This document shows, piece by piece, positions 52,462 to 64,000 of a stretch of DNA of 64,000 nucleotides. The position numbers and the translations under genes were made by a program. This DNA is from Siphonodentalium dalli (Eukaryota; Mollusca; Scaphopoda; Gadilida; Siphonodentaliidae), in NCBI GenBank assembly GCA_032622095.1, contig CP136063.1:31870987-31934986 (forward strand), given 5' to 3'. Below the pieces are notes generated by a model, which was given only the letters and a program-made list of their open reading frames with translations, was not told the origin of the DNA and did not search any database. Positions within the stretch are counted from its first letter, which is position 1. Every line of letters begins with the position of its first letter.

Positions 52462-55400
52462 TTGTGCTATTGGAACTTGAATTATTTGTATTTGTTTTCT
52501 TTCAGAATAGACATTGAGTATAATATGAATATGAATCAGAAAAATTTACTAGAAATTAGCTCCTGGAATGTGAATGGCCTTATCAGAAAGGTGAACAATG
52601 AAAGGACATCCAAATTAGATAATGAAGAATTCATTGGATGCCTGAAGTCAGATATCATATTCCTACAAGAAATTCATGTTGGTAATAATGAAATCCTCAC
52701 CCTCCCTGACTACAAGTGCATCCTACAATGCAGATATGAGAACACAAGTAGGCTTAAAGGAGGGATAGCACTTTTTATCAAACATACTATTACTAAAGGA
52801 GTCACAGTTATTGATAGATCATTGAAAGATGTTATATGGATAAAACTAGACAAAAAATTCTTTAAAACCACTAAAGATATTTTTGTTGCATCTGTTTATA
52901 TACCCCCAACCAACTCAACATATACAAAAAGAACAAACATGGACTCGGTTATTTTAACCAAACTAGCCACAAGTATTATGACCTACAAAAAATTGGGCGA
53001 AGTTATGATCTTTGGAGACTTGAATGCTCACATAAACAGGAATGACGAGGACTTTATCAGAAATGACAATGACAACATACTGAATGACTTTTGTCCCGAC
53101 AATTATTTACCAGACAGTATACACCTCAAGAGAAATACACAAATCCACCAAACAACTGATGTATATGGACAGAACATTTTAGATATATGTATAGGGGGGC
53201 AAATGAGGATTTTAAACGGGAGAACGTTGGGGGACTCCATGGGGAAAATTACATATCATGGCTACAATGGATCCGCAATTGATGACTACTGCATATGCAG
53301 TCCTAATATTTTAAAGGAAATAGTTTGTTTTAAGGTTGGCTCTTACAACCAACAACTTACAGATCACTGTATGATAACTGCAAAAATGAGAATAAAAGAC
53401 GCTGTCTCAAATAAACCTGAGTATATACTGAAACCCCAAGTTAAAAACTTAAAGTGGAATGAAACTGAAAAAATACAATTTGAGAGGGTTGTGGGAGAAA
53501 AATTGATTAAATTTGCCCCTGATGTCACTAGTGCTAAGGGTACTGAGGACCCAAACCAGATAAATAATATTATAAATACACTTAACCAGCACTTACTGTT
53601 AAGCACAGGAAGTGAAAAACCAAAAAGCCAAAAATCGGTCAAAAAGAAGAAAAGACAGAACAAATTATGGTATGATAGAGATTGCGAAGCTATATACCGA
53701 AACATAAAACATATGTCGAGGCAACTTGCAAATAATCCACAAAATAATGACCTTAGAATCAAAGTTAGACTCGAATCTAAACTATATAAGAAGACTATAA
53801 GAAACAAGCAGAGAAATTATCGTAATAACCTTATGAAAGAAATCGTAGGATGCACTAGCAGTCACCCTTCAGAGTTTTGGGATCTGGTGGGTAAATTAAA
53901 TCAAGAAAGAAAACCCGACCCATGTCTAAACATCACCCCTTTAGAATGGGTCTCATACTTTCAATCTCTTTTCAAATCTGAAAAAGAACCTGCTTTTGAC
54001 AATCTACAGATTGAAGATCATCCTTGTATCGAATGGAGCCAAAACAATTTAAACAACGATATAACAACGCAAGAGGTGGTTAGTGCCGCTAGAGACCTTA
54101 AAGTGAAATCCTCAAGTGGTAAAGATGGAATTACAAACTCCATGCTGAAAACCACGTGTTTATCTCATGCCAATATGTTTGCTGATATATTTAATTTAGT
54201 CTTGAAAAGTGGAGTCTACCCTGAAAGCTGGCATCAAAATCTAATAAAACCTATTTTTAAAGGGGGTAGTGTATCTGACCCCTCAAATTACAGAGGAATT
54301 GCCCTATCATGCTGCATGGAAAAATTTTTCGCAAAAATCCTGAATAACAGAATGAACAAATTTCTCGAAATCAATAAAGTTATTTGCAAAGAGCAGATTG
54401 GATTTAGAAAAGGAAGCCGCACCACTGATCATATATTTACGCTGAAGACTTTAATTGATAAAACAGTACAGAATAATCAGTATCTGTACACATGCTTCAT
54501 TGACCTAAAAAAGGCTTTTGATTTAGTAAACAGGAAAGCACTATTTATTAAGCTTGCTCATTATGGAATAAAAGGTCATTTTCTAGAAATATTGAGAAAT
54601 ATGTATGAGAAAGTTGAATATGCTGTTAAATTACCTGATGGAATAACCCATGATTTGAAATCATCTGTGGGGGTCAAACAAGGTTTTGTACTCAGCCCCA
54701 CATTGTTCTCATTATTCGTTAATGATATCCCAGGTATTTTTGATGAATCATGTGACCCAGTAACCCTCGCTGACAAAAATCTCTCATGTCTTCTTTATGC
54801 AGATGACATAGTCCTTATATCTAAATCCAAAGATGGACTTCAATCCTCACTCAATAAGCTACAAGACTTCTGTAAGATGTGGGATCTCACCATTAATATA
54901 AATAAATCTAAACCCATGGTTTTTAATAAATCTGGTAAGCTATTAAAAAATATGAATTTCCTAATTAATAACCAAAACATAGAGAATGTGAAAGAATATA
55001 AATATCTCGGCTTTATCTTCAAACCATCAGGGGTGTTGTCGGCTGCGCTCGGATACTTAGATAAGAAAGCCACAAAAGCCTCATTTTGTATAAGAAGTAA
55101 ATTCTACGGGGCTAAGAAAAACACCATGACATTATTAAAACTGTACCATAGTTGTGTTAAACCCATATCCTTATATGGCGGGGAGCTGACCACTCCCGAC
55201 CATATTGTTCGGAGAGCATCTGATTTTGAGACAAGAGCAAGTACATTTCTCCCAGATAAAAATCAAATGAAATTCATGAAATTTGTTCTTGGTGTTAACA
55301 GATCTGCCACCAATATGGCCTGTTTTGGAGAATTAGGAATATTTCCTGTCTACATTTCTGGAATAAAGAACAGCTTAAACTACCATAACCACTTGGTTCA

Positions 55401-56052
55401 ATCTAACCCTGAGTCATTAGTACACAAGGCTTATTTGGAAAATCAGAAACTTGAGATGGGCTTTTGTGATCAAATAAAAATAATATTGGAAAAAGTAGAC
55501 TTAGGTAGTGAATCGGTTAAACATAGTAATAACTATACTATCAGGGGTGAATCTAGAGAAGTTGAAAAGAAATTACAAATCAGATTTACCGAGTTCTGGA
55601 AAAAACAACTATTTAACGATGAGAATAAACCCAACGGTAACAAATTAAGGTTTTATAGAAAACTGAAAAATTTGTATCAGTGTGAAAGTTACCTATTAGC
55701 TGACTTAGATAATGAAGTAAAAACTACGTATACTAAGATTAGGATTAGTGACAGTCAGTTATTAATTGAAAAGGGCAGATCAAAACTTGAACTAAAAGAT
55801 CGAATTTGTCCTATCTGTAAGAATGGAGTGGAGGATGAAAAGCATTTTATTATAGACTGTAAGCCCCTAAAAGTTGAGAGGAAGACAATGCTTGATAAAA
55901 TTCAGTCTAATATTCCTGAATTTAATAACTACAGCGATGATGAAAAAGTTACTTTCATATTAAGTCCAAATGAAGTTGACACATCCATAAAGAAAATATG
56001 TATGATGGGAGTTTATAAAATGTATAAAAAAAGGAATGAGCTTGCGAACTGA
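52462..56052 (+). CDS. LINE 2 ORF2: APE-type endonuclease and reverse transcriptase
   Basis: This intact frame of up to 1196 aa has an apurinic-type endonuclease with SWNVNGL (about 33), FLQEIH, GGIALFI, ASVYIPP, FGDLNAHI (about 187) and LTDHCMI (about 302). The reverse transcriptase has PIFKGGSVSDPSNYRGIAL, EQIGFRKGSRTTDHI, CFIDLKKAFDLVNR (about 680), GVKQGFVLSPTLF and the catalytic YADDI (about 779). A C-terminal zinc knuckle of C-x2-C-x8-H-x4-C form (CPICKNGVEDEKHFIIDC) lies at 1116-1133. It carries out target-primed reverse transcription. The first Met (MCYWNL) may not be real: a polypyrimidine tract and CAG near 52505 look like a splice acceptor, and MNMNQKN about 20 codons on is a plausible start. 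Confidence 0.92.
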   Translation: MCYWNLNYLYLFSFRIDIEYNMNMNQKNLLEISSWNVNGLIRKVNNERTSKLDNEEFIGCLKSDIIFLQEIHVGNNEILTLPDYKCILQCRYENTSRLKGGIALFIKHTITKGVTVIDRSLKDVIWIKLDKKFFKTTKDIFVASVYIPPTNSTYTKRTNMDSVILTKLATSIMTYKKLGEVMIFGDLNAHINRNDEDFIRNDNDNILNDFCPDNYLPDSIHLKRNTQIHQTTDVYGQNILDICIGGQMRILNGRTLGDSMGKITYHGYNGSAIDDYCICSPNILKEIVCFKVGSYNQQLTDHCMITAKMRIKDAVSNKPEYILKPQVKNLKWNETEKIQFERVVGEKLIKFAPDVTSAKGTEDPNQINNIINTLNQHLLLSTGSEKPKSQKSVKKKKRQNKLWYDRDCEAIYRNIKHMSRQLANNPQNNDLRIKVRLESKLYKKTIRNKQRNYRNNLMKEIVGCTSSHPSEFWDLVGKLNQERKPDPCLNITPLEWVSYFQSLFKSEKEPAFDNLQIEDHPCIEWSQNNLNNDITTQEVVSAARDLKVKSSSGKDGITNSMLKTTCLSHANMFADIFNLVLKSGVYPESWHQNLIKPIFKGGSVSDPSNYRGIALSCCMEKFFAKILNNRMNKFLEINKVICKEQIGFRKGSRTTDHIFTLKTLIDKTVQNNQYLYTCFIDLKKAFDLVNRKALFIKLAHYGIKGHFLEILRNMYEKVEYAVKLPDGITHDLKSSVGVKQGFVLSPTLFSLFVNDIPGIFDESCDPVTLADKNLSCLLYADDIVLISKSKDGLQSSLNKLQDFCKMWDLTININKSKPMVFNKSGKLLKNMNFLINNQNIENVKEYKYLGFIFKPSGVLSAALGYLDKKATKASFCIRSKFYGAKKNTMTLLKLYHSCVKPISLYGGELTTPDHIVRRASDFETRASTFLPDKNQMKFMKFVLGVNRSATNMACFGELGIFPVYISGIKNSLNYHNHLVQSNPESLVHKAYLENQKLEMGFCDQIKIILEKVDLGSESVKHSNNYTIRGESREVEKKLQIRFTEFWKKQLFNDENKPNGNKLRFYRKLKNLYQCESYLLADLDNEVKTTYTKIRISDSQLLIEKGRSKLELKDRICPICKNGVEDEKHFIIDCKPLKVERKTMLDKIQSNIPEFNNYSDDEKVTFILSPNEVDTSIKKICMMGVYKMYKKRNELAN

Positions 56053-56247
56053 AACCTGCTATTGGGATGGTATCAAAATATAGGCAAACATGTACTTAAT
56101 ATCAGTAAGATCCACCAAACCTCTATTCTATTGTAGAACCTACAATTTCACTTTATGTACTTGAATGTATACATGTATTGATGTAAATGTCCTTTTGTTA
56201 TGTTCTTTATATGTGTTGGTAATAATCTAATATTGGATTCTATACCA

Positions 56248-56278
56248 AATAAACAATTTGAATTTGAATTTGAATTTT
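56248..56278 (+). terminator. LINE 2 polyadenylation signal and TTTGAA tail
   Basis: AATAAA at 56248-56253 is followed by CAATTTGAATTTGAATTTG. Simple-repeat tails at the 3' end are typical of many LINE clades and mark where reverse transcription primes. Confidence 0.75.
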
Positions 56279-56651
56279 GGATTGACCCTATAGGTTACAC
56301 TGGTTATTGACCAATGAAGACCCACAGTCAGATGCTCGTAGCCTGTTTATATATAACCATGGGTATATTCGAAAAATACACAACGAAAACACACTCCACA
56401 GTTTGGATCGATAAGTCTTGCGCTGTGTATTTTGATGTTGAGTTTTTGACAATCTGTCTTCCGTATTATTTCTACAACATATATATCGTCTTCCTTGCAG
56501 CACGACTTTATCGTGTGATCGTCACGGAAACGTTTTCTTTCAGAGTATGGTCAATACATTGCTGCAGGTGAAGTGTATTCTCGGATAGGAAACAAATAGG
56601 CCTATGCCGGGAACAGAAACTAAGTTGCGAGAAAATCATTTTCCAAACAAA
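56279..56651. other. Intergenic
   Basis: No gene or repeat supported between LINE 2 and the next MITE. An 85-codon frame at 56314-56571 has no recognisable feature. Confidence 0.5.
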
Positions 56652-57184
56652 TTAAAGATGGATTATCTCTTTAAAGATGGATTATCTCTTTAAATAACAA
56701 ATTTTAAATAGTTGCGTGGGTATAAAATAATAGATATGAACTGAAGACCTATGCCCGGAAAAGCTTCTATCAATTAATATTGATTTTATTTCGAATATTA
56801 AATCGGGCCCATTTATGTTACTATTTTTAGAACCGACCATTTGGATGAGACCGTATTGCGATATAGAGCACTGGGCTGTTCCTACGGCTACGCAACGAAT
56901 GTCAAATGTCACATATTGGTTGTTTGTATTGTTTTGTTCCACAGATATAAGCGCTAATAAGTATAATTACAAAATTGTTACATAAAATTTCCGGTCTCTG
57001 TTAACGGTAACCACTATTGTTCTTTAGCTGAACAAACACACATATTTAGACCAGAACATATTCGAAATAAAATTAATATTAATCGACAGAACCATTTCCG
57101 GACAGGAGTCTTCGATTCAAATCTAATATTTTATACCCCGGTAACTATATAATACATGTTTACGAAGAGATAATCGACATTTAA
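56652..57184 (+). mobile_element. TTAA MITE, full length with doubled left tip
   Basis: The first 19 bp (TTAAAGATGGATTATCTCT) occur twice in tandem at 56652 and 56671. The right end is TTAA at 57181-57184. The minus-strand 86-codon frame is open (56682-56942). The right end lies 3 bp before the ATG of ZNF E. Confidence 0.92.
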
Positions 57185-57187
57185 CGC

Positions 57188-58866
<1,679 letters not shown>

Positions 58867-59006
58867 TTAAAGATGGATTATCTCTTTAAGTAACAAATTT
58901 TAAATAGTTGCGTGGGTATAAAATAATAAATATGAACCGAAGATCCCTGTCCGGAAAGGCTTCTATCAATTAATATTGACTTTATTTCGAATATTTCATT
59001 GGGACC
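58867..59006 (+). mobile_element. TTAA MITE, left part, split by the CCATGG-array element
   Basis: It starts TTAA-AGATGG and ends at TTGGGACC. The rest of the same MITE resumes at 63856 with GACCGTCTATG and runs to the window end. Confidence 0.9.
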
Positions 59007-59029
59007 CCATATAAAAATCCCCCTTGGTG

Positions 59030-59440
59030 TCACCTTGGTGAAACCATGGTTTCACCAAGGTACCACCTTGGTTCACCATGGTGACATCTTGGTTCACCAT
59101 GGTGGTAGCACAGTAAAGTGGCATCACGGTGAAAACACCACGGTGGTACCACGGTGTTATCACGGTGGTAGCACAGTAAAGTTTTTTGCACCAAGGTGAA
59201 ACCATGGTGGCACCAAGGTGGTACCACGGTGGTAGAACACTAAAGTTTTTGTACCATGGTGGGACCAAACCCGACCAAGGTATCACCATGGTGGTAGCAC
59301 AGTAAAGTTTTTCTACCAAGGTGACACCAAGGTATCACCACGGTGGTAGCACAGTAAAGTTTTTCTACCAAGGTGAACCATGGTCTCACCAAGTATAACC
59401 ACGGTGGTATCACAGCACCAGTGAAGTTTTCAATCAAGGT
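59030..59440. repeat. Left subterminal array of the CCATGG element
   Basis: Degenerate units combine CACCATGGTGGTAGCACAG with TAAAGTTTTT and variants of ACCAAGGTGACACCA, five to six times. Open frames on both strands here are products of the repeat, not genes. Confidence 0.85.
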
Positions 59441-59885
59441 ACCACTATTACATTTCACGTTGACCTTCAACCACAATGCTATTTACCATGTCGTGGGTCT
59501 CGTGCATCTACAATGGTATTTACATGCTTCGATTAATTTATTATTTACAATATATACAATGGTATATGGTGAGTCATTAATTGTTTATAACATGCTGCCA
59601 TATTGTACCAATATACGTAGCTTGTCACAGTATACATGTAGCAGGTTTACATACTACAGCACATTATTATTCTACTGCATTGTCAATAGTTGTATATGCA
59701 ATGCTGTATCCCATAATATAAGAATGTTTAGATCGAGGTGAAGATATTATTAATTATAATAAATGATATCTCAGTTATAACTTTTAACGAACAAACGTAT
59801 ATAATGTAATAATTAATAGGAATATGTTTTAGTATGGAATAAATATATAAACTGAATGGAGTTGTTTGGAAGACTTTGTTTACCT
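59441..59885. other. Unique sequence inside the CCATGG element
   Basis: AT-rich, with no gene that I can support. An open frame from 59373 runs out of the repeat array to 59741 and has no recognisable domain. Confidence 0.5.
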
Positions 59886-60413
59886 TTAAAGATGGATTAT
59901 CTCTTTAAATAACAAATTTTAAATAGTTGCGTGGGTATAAAATAATAGATATGAACTGAAGACCTATGTCCGGAAAAGCTTCTATCAATTAATATTGATT
60001 TTATTTCGAATATTAAATCGGGCCCATTTATGTTACTATTTTTAGAACCGACCATTCGGATGAGACCGTATTGCGATATAGAGCACTGGGCTGTTCCTAC
60101 GGCTACGCAACGAATGTCAAATGACACAGATTGGTTGTTTGTATTGTTTTGTTCCACAGATATAAGCGATAATGAGTATAATTAACGTTTATTTGTGACA
60201 AAATTGCACAATATAATTTCTGGTCTATGTTAACAGTAACCACTATTGTTCGTTAGCTGAACAAACACCCCTTTTTAGACCCGAAAATATTCGAAATAAA
60301 ATTAATATTAATCGATAGAAGCATTTCCGGACAGGAGTCTTCGATTCAAATCTAATTTTTTATACCCCGGTAACTATATAATACATGTTTACAAAGAGAT
60401 AATCCACCTTTAA
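59886..60413 (+). mobile_element. TTAA MITE, full length, inside the CCATGG element
   Basis: TTAA occurs at 59886-59889 and 60410-60413, with the typical 528-bp length. The minus-strand 86-codon frame is open (59897-60157). Confidence 0.93.
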
Positions 60414-61611
60414 TACATCTTTTATAATGTTATAATTTAGTACTGTTTGCTTCCAACACAACAGGCAATATTTATCAATATGTACAATTTACATCTCACA
60501 ATTACGTATTTTAGATATTTCCACAATTATGACTCTTTTCGGGGAAAAACAGCTCTGGTTTGAAAATCTAAGAAGTACGGTACACAAATACGTTATTCAT
60601 TTCCCGGAAGGTTTACATGGGCTCGCATTGTCCTCCTGGAGTCCATATCTGGTCTGGTGCTTCGTGGAATACCTGTTTCAATAGTGATGATATAATATGC
60701 TCACTTTTTGTAAAATTCAACTTCGGTCGATCAAACTGGCCGAAATATATTCTAACAGTGTTTATTGGCGGTGCGTATATCCTTACATGCAATAGAGTCA
60801 TATTCATTCATCATATTCATTCCGTCATATTCGTTCGTCATATTCATGCATCATATTCATTCCGTCACTCCGTTCGTCACATTTAATCATCGTAATTTTT
60901 CATATTCATTCAAGTTCATGTTAATGTTCTTATGTTTTTATTATTGTTATCAACGAAATAAATAATGATCACTACTACCCAACTATCCAATCTCTCTCAT
61001 GGCCACCCTTAGAGAGATAGAGAGAGAAAGAGGGAGAGAGAACGCAAGCAAAAAACACACCAAAGGAAAAAACAACTTAAATAAGGCATTAAGGTACGAG
61101 GTTTATAGTACGAAATTGTGGGATCCCGAAATTGTGCTTCCGGTTTACGACCCATGTGCGTTTTATTGTTCGAGTAAACTTTTCGTGTTTTCGATCGTTT
61201 TAGAAAATAATTGGACCTAACTTGCTTCTTAATAACCTGGAATATTGTTAGCACTGTCTGGATTATGTTTGTATATGAAAGGGACAAGATGTTATAACCT
61301 CCGAAAACAGTCAATTCGTTCAGTGCTACTGCTAGTGGGATTACACTTGACCAGTGTTGACATGCACGACAATGTTGAGAATTTCAAAAGACAGATACTT
61401 CACAAAATTATAAACCGTCCAATTAACTCACAAGACTGACAAGAGTCAACCACTGGTGACTTTGCTTACGAGACATACAATTATGTAGAATTAGTCGGAA
61501 TTATGACGTCACAGATCAGTCATGCATGAGTCACAAGTTTGTTGGCTACTAGTACAACATACAAGTACATGTAAAAAGGACGATGGATCATAATTCATAT
61601 TCTTCAATTTT
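60414..61611. other. Unique interior with simple repeats
   Basis: No transposase or host gene recognised. 60795-60880 has 13-15-bp repeats of TCATATTCATTCxTCA, and 61008-61040 is GAGA-rich. Open frames at 60613-60807, 60617-60886 and 61009-61314 are short and featureless. Confidence 0.5.
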
Positions 61612-62012
61612 CATCGAAACATGATTTGAGAACCATGTCGCCATGACAATTCGCCCAGTTACTACGGAGTCTGCTATTATTTTGATCGGAACGCCGGTGA
61701 TACTGTGATGTTGAAATTTGTTGAGATATATTTATGACGGATAATCTCGGAGATACGGATCCAATCCTGGGACACACATTATCACTGAATCCATCACAAT
61801 ATTTTAGTAACGTACTACAGCTATTCTTCCGTTTTCATCGCAGCGTGATTTGAGAACCATGTTACGGAGTCTGCTATTCTTTTGACGCTGTGATATTGTT
61901 GAGATATATTTATGAAATGACGGATAATCTCGGAGATACGGATCTAATTCTGGGACACACATTACTAGTAATACTGAATCCATCACAAGCTTTTAGTAAC
62001 GTGCTACAGCTA
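61612..62012 (+). repeat. Diverged direct duplication of about 200 bp
   Basis: TCATCG...GATTTGAGAACCATGT at 61612 and 61835 start two similar blocks. Both contain TAATCTCGGAGATACGGAT and TGAATCCATCACAA, and both end TAACGTRCTACAGCTA. Indels separate the two. Confidence 0.88.
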
Positions 62013-62184
62013 CATGTATGTCATTTTATTGGTTTTAAATAAAAAAAATCAATCTATTAACCGACCGACCGCACTTAACCAAACTGTGTACACTTGTTGT
62101 TCCATTTGATCTGATTCGCCTCGCGAGATAAATGATATCTTTGATATATTTATATATTTTGACGTGTATGGATATTGTATAAAC

Positions 62185-62306
62185 TTATAAAATATTCAGG
62201 TGTTTGACTGATGCCCAAACAAAAAACAATTATGCGCACATTCGAATATTGTCCAAATATATATTTTTTTGTTTAGGTATCAGTCAAACACTTGAATATT
62301 TTATAA
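62185..62306. repeat. Short inverted repeat (foldback)
   Basis: Arms of about 40 bp (TTATAAAATATTCAGGTGTT... and its inverted partner) contain TTTGACTGAT on one side and ATCAGTCAAA on the other, around a 40-bp centre. It resembles a miniature foldback element. Confidence 0.85.
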
Positions 62307-62653
62307 ATTTAAGCAATAAGCAATAAACGTTACAAACTGTCCTCTGCGCCACTCCGCAGTTCTGAAAAACAAGCATATAGTAGACGACATTGTGTTTTAC
62401 TCGGAAATTTTGGTGACGAAATTAGCGGTCACGTGACAGAGTTTCCCGGCCCTGAAAACAATAGAGACAATTTCAGTGACGACGAAACTCCCTGAGAACA
62501 CAGGTTTTTTCAAATAAATAATAATGCTAATTGTTGCTGCCATTCTCAAGGTGTATACTCGCAATGTTAACAACTTTGCTCTAATAAGTCTAAGACCTGT
62601 TATCAATGATCTTTAATTGTTCATTACATTTAACACGAACATGCTGATCCCCA

Positions 62654-63018
62654 GGAGCTTGTAACGCGCTCCGCTATACACCAACCCACATCATACGATA
62701 AACATCATACAGTAGAGAAGGAGCATGATGGCTGAATTTTCTGAAATGCATAGCAACTGAATTTTGATAAATAAAAGTTACTCGGCTCACTGGGAGTAAT
62801 GCCGATGGTTGTTATCGATGCAATCCGGTATCATCTGAAAGAAAAATCATTTTCATATCGATCACAACCATCGACATTACCCCCGATGAGCCGATAATAA
62901 CTTTTCTTGATTAAAATTCAGTTGATATGCATTTCAGAACGTTAGCCATCGTACTCATGCATTCTCAACATGAGCTTAATATGTGGGTGGGTGTATAGCG
63001 GAGAGCGTTAGAAGCTCC
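62654..63018. repeat. Imperfect palindrome of 365 bp
   Basis: GGAGCTTGTAACGCGCTCCG at 62654 pairs with the complement ending at 63018. Pairing continues inward through GATGGCTGAA..., TGCATAG/TGCATTT and GCCGATGGTTGT near the centre at about 62836. No coding. Confidence 0.85.
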
Positions 63019-63104
63019 GGTGTGCAGATCGAACCACAGAACATTTAATAATTTACATGGCTGTGGATGGAATCTCATGAAATGGTAACATGTAGCAATA
63101 TTGC

Positions 63105-63617
63105 AGTAAACTGCCATGGTTAACCACAGTAAATTACCATGGTTAACAAGTGTAATCCACCACGTTAAACCAAAGTATAGCACCATGGTAAACCACAGTA
63201 TACCACCATGTTAACACCACGGTAAACCACAGTATACCACCATGGTAACACCACGGTAAACCAAAGTATACCATCATGGTAACACCACGGTAAACCACAG
63301 TATACCACCATGGTAACACCGCGGTGAACCATGGTAACACCACGGTAAACCACAGTATACCATCATGGTAACACCACTGTAAACCACAGTATACCATCAT
63401 GGTAACACCATGGTAAACCACAGTATACCATCATGGTAACACCACGGTAAACCTCATTATACCACCATGGTAACACCACGGTAAACCACAGTATACCACC
63501 ATGGTAACACCACGGTAACCATAGTAACACCATGGTAAACCACAGTACACCATCATGGTAACACCACAGTAAACCAAAGTATACCACCATGGTAACACCA
63601 TGGTAAACCATGGTAAA
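63105..63617. repeat. Right subterminal array, 34-bp unit
   Basis: About 14 units of a 34-bp motif made of ACCACAGTATACCACCATGG followed by TAACACCACGGTAA, with drift between CATGG and CACGG. Long open frames on the minus strand (MVYHGVTMVV-like) reflect lack of stops in the repeat. Confidence 0.92.
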
Positions 63618-63810
63618 CCATGGTTAAAAAAACCGAGATATTTTGGCCACCCATCGTGGTGCCACCATGGTGGTTTACCAAGGTGGTTTACCACGGTGGT
63701 TTACCACCATGGTAACACCTCGGTAAACCACCACGGTAAAACCATGGTAAACCACCATGGTGACACCACGATGGGCGGCCAAAATATCTCGGTTTTTTTA
63801 CCATGGTTTA
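63614..63810. repeat. Inverted repeat next to the right terminus
   Basis: ACCGAGATATTTTGGCC followed by an ATCGTGG-type motif at 63632 is mirrored by GGCCAAAATATCTCGGT at about 63777-63793. The centre is filled with ACCATGG-type repeats. It could be an independent small element nested in the larger one. Confidence 0.85.
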
Positions 63811-63855
63811 CCATGGTGTTTTACCATGGTGGCACCAAGGGGGATTTTTATATGG

Positions 63856-64000
63856 GACCGTCTATGTATCTATTTTTAGAACATACCATTCCGATGATAC
63901 CATATTGCGATATAGGGCACTGGGCTGTTCCTATGGCGACGCACCGAAAGTCAAATGTCCCAGATTGATTGTATTGTTTTGTTACATATTTATAAGCGAT
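63856..64000 (+). mobile_element. TTAA MITE, right part (continues beyond the window)
   Basis: It resumes the MITE begun at 58867 (GACCGTCTATG, then GATATAGGGCACTGGGCTGT) and reads to the last base without reaching its right terminus. Confidence 0.9.

Larger units (their letters stand above)
49244..56278 (+). mobile_element. Non-LTR retrotransposon with two ORFs (LINE 2)
   Basis: ORF1 (49244-51604) and ORF2 (52462-56052) are both open, separated by 858 bp, and followed by a 226-bp 3' UTR. The 3' end has AATAAA at 56248 and a tail of TTTGAA repeats to about 56278. The 5' limit is unknown and lies at or before 49244. Intact ORFs suggest a young copy. The ORF1 esterase-like domain recalls CR1/L2-type elements, but the ORF2 style (SWNVNG, YADDI, C-terminal CCHC) leaves the clade open. 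Confidence 0.9.
59007..63855. mobile_element. 4.85-kb TIR/foldback element with CCATGG-rich arrays
   Basis: Perfect inverted termini of 23 bp (CCATATAAAAATCCCCC then TTGGTG) lie at 59007 and 63855. GACC is duplicated on both sides (59003-59006 and 63856-63859), though a 2-bp shift is possible. The host is a TTAA MITE, so the boundaries are well defined. Both ends carry long arrays of ACCATGGT/ACCACGGT-type motifs. No transposase is visible inside, so it is non-autonomous or foldback-like. A complete TTAA MITE (59886-60413) sits within it. I know of no named family to which I can assign it. Confidence 0.85.

Noticed and set aside
63143-63694. Several long minus-strand open frames (MVYHGVTMVVYCGL-like)
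   Set aside because: They are translations of the 34-bp CCATGG array, which happens to lack stops; similar frames appear in all phases and at 58999-59319.

Overview
The window is from an animal nuclear genome, most likely a marine invertebrate; I cannot fix the phylum. The evidence is intron-poor arrays of C2H2 zinc fingers with a [15 protein letters not shown] linker-finger signature, two non-LTR retrotransposons, eukaryotic DNA transposons with TIRs and target-site duplications (TSDs), and AT-rich intergenic DNA. I see no bacterial operon, rRNA, tRNA or CRISPR. No ordinary single-copy host gene is evident. This is a zinc-finger gene cluster heavily invaded by mobile DNA.

Layout. 1-2.7 kb: a broken polydactyl zinc-finger gene (ZNF A) in a segment repeated at 22.0-24.6 kb (ZNF B). 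2.7-10.0 kb: a tandem duplication of about 1.8 kb whose second copy is split by a CR1/Jockey-like LINE with one intact 1080-aa ORF on the minus strand. 10-14 kb: nested small DNA elements, namely a TTAA-target MITE holding an Academ-like MITE, a hAT-type MITE with an 8-bp TSD, and an N-terminal Academ-like fragment. 16.06-21.62 kb: a large imperfect palindrome made from a decayed Academ-like transposon. 25-30 kb: a dense run of TTAA MITEs. 30.7-36.2 and 41.5-47.0 kb: two 5,474-bp, apparently identical, inverted copies of an Academ-like transposon. The second lies inside polydactyl gene ZNF D (40.5-48.6 kb, minus). Between them are a minisatellite, a MITE, a degenerate finger fragment (ZNF C) and a 64/55-bp satellite derived from finger codons. 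49.2-56.3 kb: a LINE with two intact ORFs; ORF1 has a coiled coil, an SGNH-hydrolase-like domain and a prion-like tail, and ORF2 has endonuclease and reverse transcriptase. 57.2-58.9 kb: ZNF E, a finger pseudogene bounded by MITEs on both sides. 59.0-63.9 kb: a 4.85-kb TIR element built on CCATGG-rich arrays, inserted in one TTAA MITE and carrying another inside it.

The pieces interlock. The zinc-finger genes share a short leader (MYG...ETE/ETG...). They grow by duplicating whole fingers and blocks of fingers, and they are repeatedly broken by stops, frameshifts and insertions. The transposons range from nearly perfect (both LINEs, the paired Academ-like copies) to fossil. The nesting order can be read directly, and the paired copies imply very recent activity. 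The best candidates for something new are the paired Academ-like copies with their XPG/FEN-like and Cys-rich C-terminal modules, the palindromic Academ-like fossil, the CCATGG-array element, and a conserved 86-codon reading frame carried by the TTAA MITE.
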